From an uncultured Lactobacillus sp. (GTDB lineage: Bacteria > Bacillota > Bacilli > Lactobacillales > Lactobacillaceae): 64,000 bases of DNA. The stretch's first letter is position 1; each line of letters starts with the position of its first letter. The position numbers were made by a program, and so were the translations under genes. Of this stretch, positions 51,904 through 60,658 are shown piece by piece. The notes below the pieces were generated by a model, which made no database searches, was not told where the DNA came from, and saw only the letters and a program-made list of their open reading frames with translations. Location: positions 1 to 64,000 of the forward strand of contig CAJUNC010000012.1 in assembly GCA_910587695.1 (NCBI GenBank). The letters are read 5' to 3'.

Positions 51904-52431
51904 ATGAAAAAACATTTACGTGTTTTGGGCGTGTTTGTTTGTCTGTTACCCCTAATGACCGGGTGTTTGCCCCAAACTAAGGTCAAACAAGAAGCTAGTA
52001 GTAGCCATAAAACTAGTCAAACAACTAACAAGCAGACTAGTAGCTCTAGCGTTAGTTCTAGCAAAAGAAAAGTCAGTGAAACACCAAGCAGTCGAGCAGC
52101 GGCTTCACATGCCCCAGTGACAAAGGGTGTAACAAAAGAGCAACCAGCGACTACATCAAGTCAAGTCTCGACAGCGAATGATGATGTTGTTGGACAGACT
52201 ATAATCGATGGGATGGATTTTTATTACCATTTAGCAGTACAAGCAGGAATATGTGATCAAAATGTTTCACCTGAAGATTTTTATCGTGAAGCAACTTGGG
52301 GTGACCAACAAGTTACTTATCGGGGACGTACGGTGACCGTTAGACTTATCCACAAGGGTGAGGGAGCATACGAACAAAACGGAAAAACAGTGATCGATAA
52401 TTCCATTTACGAGATCGTTTCGGTAAATTGA
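51904..52431 (+). CDS. Ser-rich lipoprotein, unknown function
   Basis: 175 residues. Signal peptide with lipobox LMTGC (lipidated Cys at about 22), then a ~75-residue Ser/Thr/Lys-rich stalk and a ~80-residue globular end (DFYYHLAVQAGICD, YRGRTVTVRLIHKG). Membrane-anchored outside the cell. It is co-directional with the zinc-ribbon hydrolase and probably in one transcript. Family not recognised. Confidence 0.75.
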   Translation: MKKHLRVLGVFVCLLPLMTGCLPQTKVKQEASSSHKTSQTTNKQTSSSSVSSSKRKVSETPSSRAAASHAPVTKGVTKEQPATTSSQVSTANDDVVGQTIIDGMDFYYHLAVQAGICDQNVSPEDFYREATWGDQQVTYRGRTVTVRLIHKGEGAYEQNGKTVIDNSIYEIVSVN

Positions 52432-52451
52432 GATAAAAAAGTACACAAAAG

Positions 52452-52498
52452 AAATCGGGTGTGTCGTAGCTATATGCTAAGGCACTACCCGATTTTTT
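52452..52498 (+). terminator. terminator after the lipoprotein gene
   Basis: AAATCGGGT / ACCCGATTT outer stem and GTGTC.TAGC / GCTA.GGCAC inner stem with T6. Its 3' arm is also the first element of the tandem repeat array. Confidence 0.85.
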
Positions 52499-52873
52499 GC
52501 ACTGTTATTGTAGTCGTGCTCTGAATTGCAATGTCTAGCAGATAACAATGCCTTGCACATGATGCAAAACCCGCATCAACGCCTATTCTAGGCTATCCGT
52601 ACGGCTCACCCGATTTCTTACGCACTGTGTTGTAGTCGTGCTCCAGAAATCTGAGCCTAGCGTATAGCTACGAATAGACAATGATGCAAAACCCGCATCA
52701 ACGCCTATTCTAGGCTATCCGTACGGCTCACCCGATTTCTTACGCACTGTTATTGTAGTCGTGCTCCAGAATGCAACTCCTAGAAAATAACAACGACCAA
52801 ACTCCGAAGACAAAACCGCCTCAAAGTTTGGCCACCGTTATTTTTACGGAGTTAGGCGCATTCTTGCGCACTG
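52480..52873. repeat. ~122-bp imperfect tandem repeat array
   Basis: The anchor CACTGTTATTGTAGTCGTGCTC recurs (with small changes) with its ACTG at 52501, 52624, 52746 and, degraded, 52870: spacings of 123, 122 and 124. The block from GATGCAAAACCCGCATC through CCCGATTTCTTACGCACTG is nearly identical in units at 52561 and 52683; the last unit is diverged. There is no open frame. Each unit can form GATGC/GCATC and GCCTA/TAGGC hairpins. It fills the whole gap between two convergent genes. Confidence 0.8.
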
Positions 52874-54292
52874 TTATAGTTTTTCGCCATTTGATGCGAT
52901 CACTTGTTGATACCAATAGAAGGAATCTTTGCGGATCCGTTTTAGGGTACCATTTCCCTCATCATCTTGATCGACATAGATGAAACCATAACGCTTAGAC
53001 ATTTCTGAAGTTGAAGCACTGATCAGATCGATCGGGCCCCAAGTCGTATATCCCATTAATTTGACCCCGTCACCGATCGCCAACTTCATCTGCTCGATAT
53101 GTTTGCGTAGATAATCGATCCGATAGTCGTCATGGATCTTACCATCGGAAGTGAGCTCATCGAGAGCACCCAGCCTATTTTCCACGATGAAAAGTGGTAC
53201 TTGATAACGATCCCACATTTCGTTCAAGGCGATCCGAAGCCCGATCGGATCGATCTGCCAACCCCAATCACTTGTCTCAAGATAAGGATTAGGTCGTCCG
53301 AGGGAGAAATTCCCTAAAGCTTGATCAGTCGTATCTTTGGCAGAGCTGATCGTTGACATATAGTAGCTAAAGCTTAGATAATCGACTTTCCCTTCAGCTA
53401 AGATAGCAGTGTCTTCTGGCGCAAAGTTCAAAGTGATCTCATGTTCTTTAAAGAAGCGATTCATGAAGTTTGGATATTGACCCCGTACTTGGACATCGGT
53501 AAAGAATAGATTGAATTGATCATTTGCCTGAGCTACACGGACATCGGCAGGATCAGGGGTAGCTGGATAGGTTTGCATCCGTGCTAGCATACAACCGATC
53601 TTGGCGTTAGAGTCGAGCTTATGGAGTTGCTTGACTGCTAGTGCACTAGCGATGAATTGGTGATGCAAGGCTTGATAGCGTAAATTGAGCGTTTCTTTTT
53701 CACTTAACTCAGCATCGATCGCACCTGTGCCAACAAATCCCATCGAAGCAGCATTGATCTCATTGAACGTCATCCAATATTTGACGATCCCACGGTAGCG
53801 TTCAAATAAAACTTTTGTGTAGCGGGTAAAATGCTCGATCACTTCACGACTAGCCCAACCATTGTATTTGAGGGTAAGTTTAAGTGGCATCTCATAGTGT
53901 GAGATCGTTACGATTGGTTCGATATTGTATTTTTTACAGGTCGCAAATACCTTATCGTAAAATGCAAGGCCTTTTTCATTAGGGGGTTCTTCTAAACCAG
54001 TCGGAAAGATCCTAGCCCAAGCAACTGAGAGTCGAAATGCCTTAAAACCCATTTCGCTGAAGAGTTTGATGACTTTGGTCGTAAGTTCTAAAGTCTTAGC
54101 GCTGATATCTTTTAGTTGCATGATCGATTCTTGATCTTCTGCTGTGATAAAGCGCCGTTCGATCTTTTCTTGGTCGATCTGATCGCCTTTTTTGAGCCCA
54201 AAGCCGATCCCCTTGCCAATGACGATCTCTTCTTTTCCCTGCTCGTTTTCCACCAAAGCAACGCTATTGTTGTAGCTTTTTAGAAAACGCAC
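52874..54292 (-). CDS. chimera: BglG/LicT RNA-binding domain fused to truncated GH1 6-phospho-beta-glycosidase
   Basis: 472 residues from GTG 54292, eight bases after AAGGAGG. Residues 1-56 are a BglG/LicT co-antiterminator (CAT) domain (NEQGKEEIVIGKGIGF, KIERRF); 57-76 look like the start of PRD1 (LKDISAKTLELTTKVI). At ~77 it switches in frame to GH1 at FSEMGFKAFRLSVAWARIFP. The GH1 part has the acid/base Glu in TFNEIN and the nucleophile Glu in IVENRLG (normally ENG) but lacks its first ~70 residues with the first strand and substrate-binding Gln. The total length matches a normal GH1. The enzyme half is probably impaired; the CAT half may still act on the leader. A longer frame to 54355 starts inside the terminator loop. 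Confidence 0.85.
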   Translation of the reverse strand: MRFLKSYNNSVALVENEQGKEEIVIGKGIGFGLKKGDQIDQEKIERRFITAEDQESIMQLKDISAKTLELTTKVIKLFSEMGFKAFRLSVAWARIFPTGLEEPPNEKGLAFYDKVFATCKKYNIEPIVTISHYEMPLKLTLKYNGWASREVIEHFTRYTKVLFERYRGIVKYWMTFNEINAASMGFVGTGAIDAELSEKETLNLRYQALHHQFIASALAVKQLHKLDSNAKIGCMLARMQTYPATPDPADVRVAQANDQFNLFFTDVQVRGQYPNFMNRFFKEHEITLNFAPEDTAILAEGKVDYLSFSYYMSTISSAKDTTDQALGNFSLGRPNPYLETSDWGWQIDPIGLRIALNEMWDRYQVPLFIVENRLGALDELTSDGKIHDDYRIDYLRKHIEQMKLAIGDGVKLMGYTTWGPIDLISASTSEMSKRYGFIYVDQDDEGNGTLKRIRKDSFYWYQQVIASNGEKL

Positions 54293-54307
54293 TACTTCAC
54301 CTCCTTG

Positions 54308-54374
54308 TAAAACAAAAAGCTGTTGTAATAGGACAAAAGAGCCACTAGCCCTCATCTGACCTATAACAACAGCT
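54308..54374 (-). terminator. attenuator terminator of the bgl leader
   Basis: On the minus strand AGCTGTTGTTATAGG pairs with CCTATTACAACAGCT (one mismatch) and is followed by TTTTTGTTTT. Its 5' arm overlaps the antiterminator element, the hallmark of BglG/LicT control. Confidence 0.88.
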
Positions 54375-54398
54375 AATGCCTGATAAAATCAGTAACAC
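54371..54398 (-). promoter_or_regulatory. RAT (ribonucleic antiterminator) site
   Basis: The transcript reads GTTACTGATTTTATCAGGCA, matching the BglG/LicT RAT core GTTACTG...CAGGCA. When bound by a CAT-domain dimer it blocks the overlapping terminator. Confidence 0.85.
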
Positions 54399-54415
54399 GC
54401 TTAATTACATAAATA

Positions 54416-54444
54416 ATGATAACGCTTTCTATAAAGGCTGTCAA
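54416..54444 (-). promoter_or_regulatory. bgl promoter with overlapping cre site
   Basis: -35 TTGACA (54439-54444), 17 bases, -10 TATCAT (54416-54421). AGAAAGCGTTATCA (complement of 54417-54430) fits the cre consensus with one mismatch and covers the -10, so glucose repression is expected. Confidence 0.75.
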
Positions 54445-54579
54445 CGCTTTATTCGGTGAAACGAGTTGAAGAGTGACTTTTCTTATACAGTCAATCATTA
54501 TAAGCTAAAAGAATAAGATGTTTGCAAAAAAGTTGTATGCGGTGTATCCTAGTATGAAATATATACGGAGGTGTTTTTC

Positions 54580-55218
54580 ATGGGCATGCATGAATATTTA
54601 AAGAGTTTGAGTGATCTTGAGATGATCAATCGGGCCCCAGGTTATTTCAAATTTGAAGAACACAATGTGGCGGCCCACTCATTTAAGGTGACGCAAGCTG
54701 CGCAAATGTTAGGTGATATCGAAGAACAAGCGGGTAATGAGGTCGATTGGCGCTCGCTGTATGAGAAGGCTCTTAATCACGATTACACGGAACGTTTTAT
54801 CGGTGATATCAAAACACCCGTCAAGTATGCGACCAATGAGTTACGGACGATGTTAGCCAAAGTTGATGAGTCATTGACAGAAAACTTTATCCAAACTGAG
54901 ATCCCAGTCGAATTTCGCGCAGCCTATGAGCGTAGATTTGCAGAAGGTAAGGACAATACTTTAGAAGGAAAGATCTTGTCGGTCGCAGATAAGATCGACT
55001 TGATGTATGAATCCTTTGGTGAGATCCAAAAGGGAAATCCAGAACCGGTTTACATGGATATTTATCGCTCAAGTTTAAAGGCGATCATGAAGTTCAATGA
55101 TATGGCAAGTGTGCAATATTTCTTGAAGATGATCTTGCCGGAATTATTGAAGGACAATGCGAACACAAATGCCCAAAATCAATTAGCGATCATGACGACT
55201 CAGATAATTCAACAATGA
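54580..55218 (+). CDS. HD-domain hydrolase, YfbR-like
   Basis: 212 residues. The HD metal ligands are in HNVAAHSFKV and NHDYTERFIGDI, and a further conserved Asp is in SVADKIDLMYE, the pattern of YfbR-type 5'-nucleotidases. Cytosolic. The ATG at 54580 has GGAGGTG upstream. Monocistronic. Nucleotidase activity on dNMPs is the family role; not proven here. Confidence 0.82.
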   Translation: MGMHEYLKSLSDLEMINRAPGYFKFEEHNVAAHSFKVTQAAQMLGDIEEQAGNEVDWRSLYEKALNHDYTERFIGDIKTPVKYATNELRTMLAKVDESLTENFIQTEIPVEFRAAYERRFAEGKDNTLEGKILSVADKIDLMYESFGEIQKGNPEPVYMDIYRSSLKAIMKFNDMASVQYFLKMILPELLKDNANTNAQNQLAIMTTQIIQQ

Positions 55219-55222
55219 CCGT

Positions 55223-55249
55223 AAAGACGCTGTTTAGGCGTCTTTTTTT
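55223..55249 (+). terminator. terminator of the HD hydrolase gene
   Basis: AAAGACGC / GCGTCTTT stem with seven-base loop and T7. Confidence 0.88.
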
Positions 55250-55316
55250 GTTAAAAACATTAAAGTATTAATCAAGGACGATAAGTGTTATTCTATTTGT
55301 GGACAGGAGTGATAAA

Positions 55317-55745
55317 ATGACAGAACAACGAACTTTAGTGTTAGTTAAACCAGATGGCGTTAAAGGCCAACACATTGGCGATATCATCACACGTATCGAA
55401 CATAAAGGCTACCATATCACAGCTTTGAAAGTGATCCAAGCGACCAAGGAGCAACTTGAAGCACACTATGAAGATAAGGTCAATGCACCATTTTTCCCAG
55501 AATTAGTTTCGTATATGCAAGAAGGCCCGATCGTTGGGATCATCGTGACTGGGACAAATGTTGTTCCTATTATTCATCGTATGGCAGGAGCAACTAATCC
55601 TGGGCAAGCTGATTGGGGAACAGTACGTGGAGACTTTGGGCGTGAGTGGCCCGATGGTAATTTACGTAATGTGATCCATACTTCGGATAGTCCAAGTGAA
55701 GCTGAAAGAGAGATCGGTATTTGGTTTCCAGAAGAAAGCAGATAA
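55317..55745 (+). CDS. ndk: nucleoside diphosphate kinase
   Basis: 142 residues. KPDGV at the N-terminus and the phospho-His in NVIHTSDSPSEAEREI. The usual HGSDS is HTSDS here, a Gly-to-Thr change next to the catalytic His. It balances NTP pools using ATP. The ATG at 55317 has AGGAGTGA; the longer frame is leader sequence. Confidence 0.92.
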   Translation: MTEQRTLVLVKPDGVKGQHIGDIITRIEHKGYHITALKVIQATKEQLEAHYEDKVNAPFFPELVSYMQEGPIVGIIVTGTNVVPIIHRMAGATNPGQADWGTVRGDFGREWPDGNLRNVIHTSDSPSEAEREIGIWFPEESR

Positions 55746-55806
55746 AGATGACAGCAAAGCAAGTAAGGGATTGTTTAAACATTGATCCGATCTATATTTA
55801 GACGTC

Positions 55807-55858
55807 ACACAAAAATGCCACTCAAGGATAGTAGCTATCCTGAGTGGCATTTTTGTGT
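55807..55858. terminator. bidirectional terminator between ndk and the subtilase gene
   Basis: ACACAAAAATGCCACTCA.GGATA / TATCC.TGAGTGGCATTTTTGTGT, a ~23-bp stem with a small loop. Confidence 0.92.
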
Positions 55859-55867
55859 TATTAGTGG

Positions 55868-58800
55868 TTATTTAGTTTCTTTTTTACGATCAAAACCAAC
55901 TAGAGTAAAGAGACTAGCTAAACCTAGTGCTAAGAGACCTAAAATCGAAGCTTGATGTTTTGCTTCACCTGTTTGTGGTAGGTCAGTAGTTGCTGGTGTA
56001 AAGGGAGTCTCGGTATTATCTTGGAGTACAGGAGTAACTGGTTTTTGGTCTGTGCCAGGACTGGTAATGTGATCCTCACCAAGCCCACCAGTATCTTGTG
56101 TTTCTTTTTCTTGATCTTCTTTAGTATCTTGATCATTTTGATCGTGTTGATGATGTTTTTTATCTTCTACTATTTCTTCTTTATTTTCTTCTAATTCTTT
56201 TTCAGATTCAGGTGTATAGACGTTCATCAAAGCTACCACATTGCCGTATTTATTAACTAAGCTATAGGATCCATCCGGATGGGATCTTTTTGGATCGATC
56301 TCTTTGAAGCTTTGCGTTTCTGGATCAAAGAACAAAAGAGTCGTCTCTGGATACTGTGCGACGAATGCATCAAGATAGTTTCGGTCAACATCTAAGGACA
56401 CTGTAACGTTTGTCTTAGGCTGGTAGTAGACATAGAACTTCCGGGTCGTGTGATTACCAGTCACATCGAGTATATCTAAAGTATAGACGTGTTTTGTCTC
56501 ACCATTTTCATCATTTAAGGTAAAGCTTCTTTCAAAGCCGTAAGGAGCGTATGGATTGCCCCCGTGGTTGATACCTGAATGGTGGAATTCACGGAACTCG
56601 TTATCTCCGTTAAAGAAGAAACGGTAACCGTCAAGATTATCGTGAGCTGTTCCCTTGATAGTGAAGGTCGGTTCGTTAGTGTAAACGTAATAATTTTCAC
56701 CATCAAAGTCGTAGCAAGAGACATTTTCGAATTCCAGTGTTGGCAAGACTGTATCCAAGATGACTTGAACTGTTCCACGCGTCTTTTGACCATCTTTTGT
56801 GGTGTAAATATAGGCAAGTGGACGTTGTTGTGTCGGTTTGATATAGAATTCAAAAGCAAAGGTCCCATCTTCGTTGAATGAAACGTGATTTTGTGGATCT
56901 TGCTCATTAGCGCTATTGCCTAACATGATCAATTGCACTACATCTGGGCTAACTTGTCCAGTTACATGGAAAGTTTGGCTCTTAGGATCATAAACCCCAT
57001 CAGTGATCGCTTGTGCTCCGATCCAATTGTAGTTATTATCTTCAAGGTAGTCAAAACTGATCTCTGGGTTAGGTTCGCTTCGTGTCGTTAGATCGCTCAA
57101 AGCATGTCCTGGTAAAGCACTTGGAGCACCTAAAGTAGTTGGATCAGCATTTTCTTGGACTAGATCAGTTTGTAATTCAGCTACATTGGCGAAGTTATAA
57201 CGCTGTGGTTGGTTACTTGGACGTGCATCGATTCCAAGATAAGCTTTATTAGAAGCTGTGGTTTGGACCACATTAAAGGTCGGTCCAGTTACTTCGGTCC
57301 AACCTAATAAGACAGTCCGCTGACTTGCATTTTTGACTTTGACTTCAAAAGTTGCTAAGCCATCTTTGACACTTGCCTCATAGACATCTCCGGTGAAGTA
57401 GTCGCGTGCAAAGGCTTTGACCCCATTACCGGCTGTTACAGCAGCATAGACAAAGACGTGTTCTGGATCATTAGTTGTGACGGTGTCTAAGTCGATCCCA
57501 AAATTTTGTTTATTCGTGTGTGCTTTTTGCCAAGCAAAGGCGGCTTTTGGCGTTGCCGTGTTTAGTGTCAGTAGGACATCTTTGCCAGCTTGATCAGAAG
57601 TGAAGACGACTTTTGCAACGTCGGCGTTGACATTTAAGCTGTAAGTTGAATCAGCTTTTGGTTCAACTAACTGACCATTGTAATAGAATGGTTGGGTCGT
57701 CCCACCAACTAGAGTATAGGTATTAGTTTTAGCATCATAGAATTTGCTATCTTTATCAAAACTTAGTCCATCAACGGCATTCCAAACATTGATCGTTTGG
57801 GAAGTGGTCGCCACACCTGCAACTTCGCTAGTAAGGATGCCTACGTTATCGGCAGTATCAGTGACCATTACTGTGACTTGGTTTTGAGCTGCGGTAAAGG
57901 CGGCTAGTTCTTCTGGGCTCAATTCGAAGTTGGCAGTTCCACTTAACTTCGCATCATCGGTGAATTTTGAAGCACCTTCATTTAGTTTGTGTCCAAAGAG
58001 CTGACCATTGATCTGAACTACAGCATAGGAATAGTCAGTAAATCCCGCCCCAGTATCGGAAAAATCAAAGCTCAGCTGACCACTTGGTTTATCTAAAGTA
58101 GTGTTGAGCGTTAACTTATAGTTGCTGATCGTTGGAGCTGTTGTATCGATGATGACTGGATAATCAGCCGTTTGGACTTTCTTTTGTCCATCGTTATAGA
58201 GTGTGGCAACAAAGCGGTAAGTATATTGCCCGTCAGAAGCGACTTCAAATTCGCCAGTCTTGTCATTATAGACCATTCCGTCCCAATCAAAGGTATTTGG
58301 ATCATTTCGCATGGAAACTGATAAACTCACATCTTGGTTACGATCGGATTGGTAAAATGACTTATCCAAGCCTTTTTCATCGGCAACGACTCGGACAACT
58401 TTACCATTTTGGTCAAAAACGACAACTTTTAGATCTTGTAAGTTTTGTTTGACAAAGGCAACTGGTTTTAAAAGATCACTCTTATTGTCATTGTTTGGTG
58501 AGAAGGCAACTTTTCCATCTTGATAGAGTTTAGCCACTTGTTGCCAGTTGTAATCACCGTCTAAGTTGACTAATTTCTTCAACGATTCTTCATCGGCGAT
58601 CCCACGTGGGTAATTGTGTTCGTTGACAAAGTAGTTACCACCATAAACGTTTGTGGCATCATTAGCTTTTTTGTCTAAAACATCTTCATTAGTCATATCC
58701 CCAAAGTATCCAAGGAAAGGTACGACTAAGGTGCTTTGCCCGTTATCACCAGTGAAGCGGAGCCAGCCTTCAACTAATTGATCAGGTGTAAGTCCAGTTA

Positions 58801-60445
58801 GGTCTAAGGTGTACGGAACTGTCAATTTTTGTCCAGCTTTGACTACGACTTTGTTAGCACCATTTACGCGTGCGCCAGTCAATTGTTCTTCATAATAATA
58901 ACCAGTAAAGTCATCGCGTTTTTCGGTGAAACCACCCCCAAGGTCATCGAAAGTATAGGTCTGATCGGTGTTGCTCAAGTTGGTAAAAGTCAAGTTGAAT
59001 TTCGTGCTTGTCTTGATCTGGCGCAAGGAAAGTGAACTTGTCCCATCATCAGCTGTGATATAAACGGGGGATGAAACAGCAGCACCAACATTGATCTGTC
59101 CGGCACCTTGGCGTCGTGGTGAGACCACCACACCTGATATTGCATCTAATAATGGCTGTGAGGTGTTCATCAATAAAGCTTTAGTAGCTTGGACAAGTTC
59201 AGCATTTTTGAGTGATGTTTCCTTTTGTAATTTTTGCATAACTAATGCAGCTGAGCCTGCAGCAAATGGACCGGCCATCGAAGTCCCACTCATGGTTTTA
59301 TAACCATTGTCATTTCCTGTCGAGACGATCTGGACTCCAGGCGCGGAGATGTCTGGTTTTAAAGTGAAATCTTGCATTGGCCCCCAAGAAGAAAAGTTAG
59401 CCATATTAGCACTAGTACCTTGTCCAGAGTTTGCGGCGGCAACCGTCAAAGCATTGCGCGAAGCTCCAGGATTAGCGACCGTACTACTTGAAAATGGTTC
59501 AAAAGATCCGTTTGCTCCACCTGGTGAGTAATGAGCATCTGGAGTTTCGATACTGCCAGCATGTCCGTTATTTGAAGCCGAGATCGAAACAAAAACACCG
59601 TGGTCGATAGCATATTGGACCGCTTTTTGTTCGACATCATTTAGATCTGAGGCAGCGACACCTTGGCCTAGCGACATTTGGATGACATTAGCACCTAAAT
59701 TGACAGCATCGTAAATAGCTTGAGCGATATCATCAGTATTTTCGTCGGCAAATTGATCGTTAAAGACCCGTAAAGCTAAAATTTGACTTTCAGGTGCGAC
59801 TCCAACGGCATATTTTTCATCCCCGTTTGGACGACCATTAGCTCCGATGATCCCAGCCACGTGTTGTCCGTGTTGAGAAGCGCCTGGGCCATCATCTTTG
59901 ATCCAGTCATTGCTTTTTGAAGCGTAGTTATAGACGAACGGGAATTTTTCAGACGCATAACTACCATAGCCGAGCTCATTGATCTTGGTTTTTGCATCGG
60001 CTTGTGAAAGTTTAGGGTCTGTCGGTGCTTGTTGAAAATCTTTATGAGTCGTATCAGCACCAGAGTCAATAACAGCTACGACCATTCCTTGACCGCGATA
60101 ACCTTGCTCCCAAGCACCAGCCACATTTCCCTTCTCGTGATCGGCTTGAGTCGTTGGAGCTGGTGTTTCATTGGCCGGTGCCTGTGTGGCATCAGTTGTT
60201 GTCACAGCATCTGTTGTCTGTGTGTTTTGCTCAGCTTCAGGCTGCTGTGTTTGGGTCGTTACTTGGAGTTGTTGCCCACTTTTAGCTACGGTAGTTACTT
60301 CAGTTGTAACTGCTTCGTCGGCTAAGGCGTGCGGTGCCCCTAAGAATAAGAGCGCTCCAGAAGCGGTAATGATCGCAGCACTTACCCATCTTTTCTTAGC
60401 TTTATATAATTTATAACGGCGCGTTTCTTCGTAATTGTGTCCCAT
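55868..60445 (-). CDS. cell-wall-anchored subtilisin-like serine protease (S8, C5a-peptidase/PrtP-like)
   Basis: 1525 residues from the ATG at 60445 with GGGAAG eight bases upstream. A KxYKxGKxW-type signal (YKLYKAKKRW, then a hydrophobic core) and a ~60-residue Thr/Gln-rich linker lead to the catalytic domain: Asp127 in VIDSGAD, His192 in HGQHVAGI and Ser ~388 in GTSMAGP. Fn3-like and other beta domains follow to ~1400, an acidic/His-rich region (KKHHQHDQNDQ), then LPQTGE and a membrane tail. It digests peptides or host proteins outside the cell. No classical I9 propeptide is visible. Confidence 0.92.
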   Translation of the reverse strand: MGHNYEETRRYKLYKAKKRWVSAAIITASGALLFLGAPHALADEAVTTEVTTVAKSGQQLQVTTQTQQPEAEQNTQTTDAVTTTDATQAPANETPAPTTQADHEKGNVAGAWEQGYRGQGMVVAVIDSGADTTHKDFQQAPTDPKLSQADAKTKINELGYGSYASEKFPFVYNYASKSNDWIKDDGPGASQHGQHVAGIIGANGRPNGDEKYAVGVAPESQILALRVFNDQFADENTDDIAQAIYDAVNLGANVIQMSLGQGVAASDLNDVEQKAVQYAIDHGVFVSISASNNGHAGSIETPDAHYSPGGANGSFEPFSSSTVANPGASRNALTVAAANSGQGTSANMANFSSWGPMQDFTLKPDISAPGVQIVSTGNDNGYKTMSGTSMAGPFAAGSAALVMQKLQKETSLKNAELVQATKALLMNTSQPLLDAISGVVVSPRRQGAGQINVGAAVSSPVYITADDGTSSLSLRQIKTSTKFNLTFTNLSNTDQTYTFDDLGGGFTEKRDDFTGYYYEEQLTGARVNGANKVVVKAGQKLTVPYTLDLTGLTPDQLVEGWLRFTGDNGQSTLVVPFLGYFGDMTNEDVLDKKANDATNVYGGNYFVNEHNYPRGIADEESLKKLVNLDGDYNWQQVAKLYQDGKVAFSPNNDNKSDLLKPVAFVKQNLQDLKVVVFDQNGKVVRVVADEKGLDKSFYQSDRNQDVSLSVSMRNDPNTFDWDGMVYNDKTGEFEVASDGQYTYRFVATLYNDGQKKVQTADYPVIIDTTAPTISNYKLTLNTTLDKPSGQLSFDFSDTGAGFTDYSYAVVQINGQLFGHKLNEGASKFTDDAKLSGTANFELSPEELAAFTAAQNQVTVMVTDTADNVGILTSEVAGVATTSQTINVWNAVDGLSFDKDSKFYDAKTNTYTLVGGTTQPFYYNGQLVEPKADSTYSLNVNADVAKVVFTSDQAGKDVLLTLNTATPKAAFAWQKAHTNKQNFGIDLDTVTTNDPEHVFVYAAVTAGNGVKAFARDYFTGDVYEASVKDGLATFEVKVKNASQRTVLLGWTEVTGPTFNVVQTTASNKAYLGIDARPSNQPQRYNFANVAELQTDLVQENADPTTLGAPSALPGHALSDLTTRSEPNPEISFDYLEDNNYNWIGAQAITDGVYDPKSQTFHVTGQVSPDVVQLIMLGNSANEQDPQNHVSFNEDGTFAFEFYIKPTQQRPLAYIYTTKDGQKTRGTVQVILDTVLPTLEFENVSCYDFDGENYYVYTNEPTFTIKGTAHDNLDGYRFFFNGDNEFREFHHSGINHGGNPYAPYGFERSFTLNDENGETKHVYTLDILDVTGNHTTRKFYVYYQPKTNVTVSLDVDRNYLDAFVAQYPETTLLFFDPETQSFKEIDPKRSHPDGSYSLVNKYGNVVALMNVYTPESEKELEENKEEIVEDKKHHQHDQNDQDTKEDQEKETQDTGGLGEDHITSPGTDQKPVTPVLQDNTETPFTPATTDLPQTGEAKHQASILGLLALGLASLFTLVGFDRKKETK

Positions 60446-60658
60446 GCAAGTCACTTCCCTTTTTTAGATTAAGCTAAATATAGCATAAATTCTTAGTGAA
60501 ATATAGATATTTTTAATAAAAAATTACATTTTGTGTAATGCGATGTTAATTTTTTTAGGAGTTTATAACGAATTGAGGTAGTAAATGATCGTAATTTTTA
60601 GAACTAAAATGTTAAAATGATAGCTATATAATGCAATTAAGTAAACTAGGGGGAAATC

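Noticed and set aside
52480..52873. CRISPR array
   Set aside because: The repeating unit is ~122 bases with no short conserved repeat plus unique spacers and no cas genes; the whole unit is repeated.
54293..54355. ATG at 54355 as start of the BglG-GH1 chimera
   Set aside because: It lies within the loop of the attenuator terminator and has no ribosome binding site, while GTG at 54292 has AAGGAGGTGA and begins exactly at the CAT domain.
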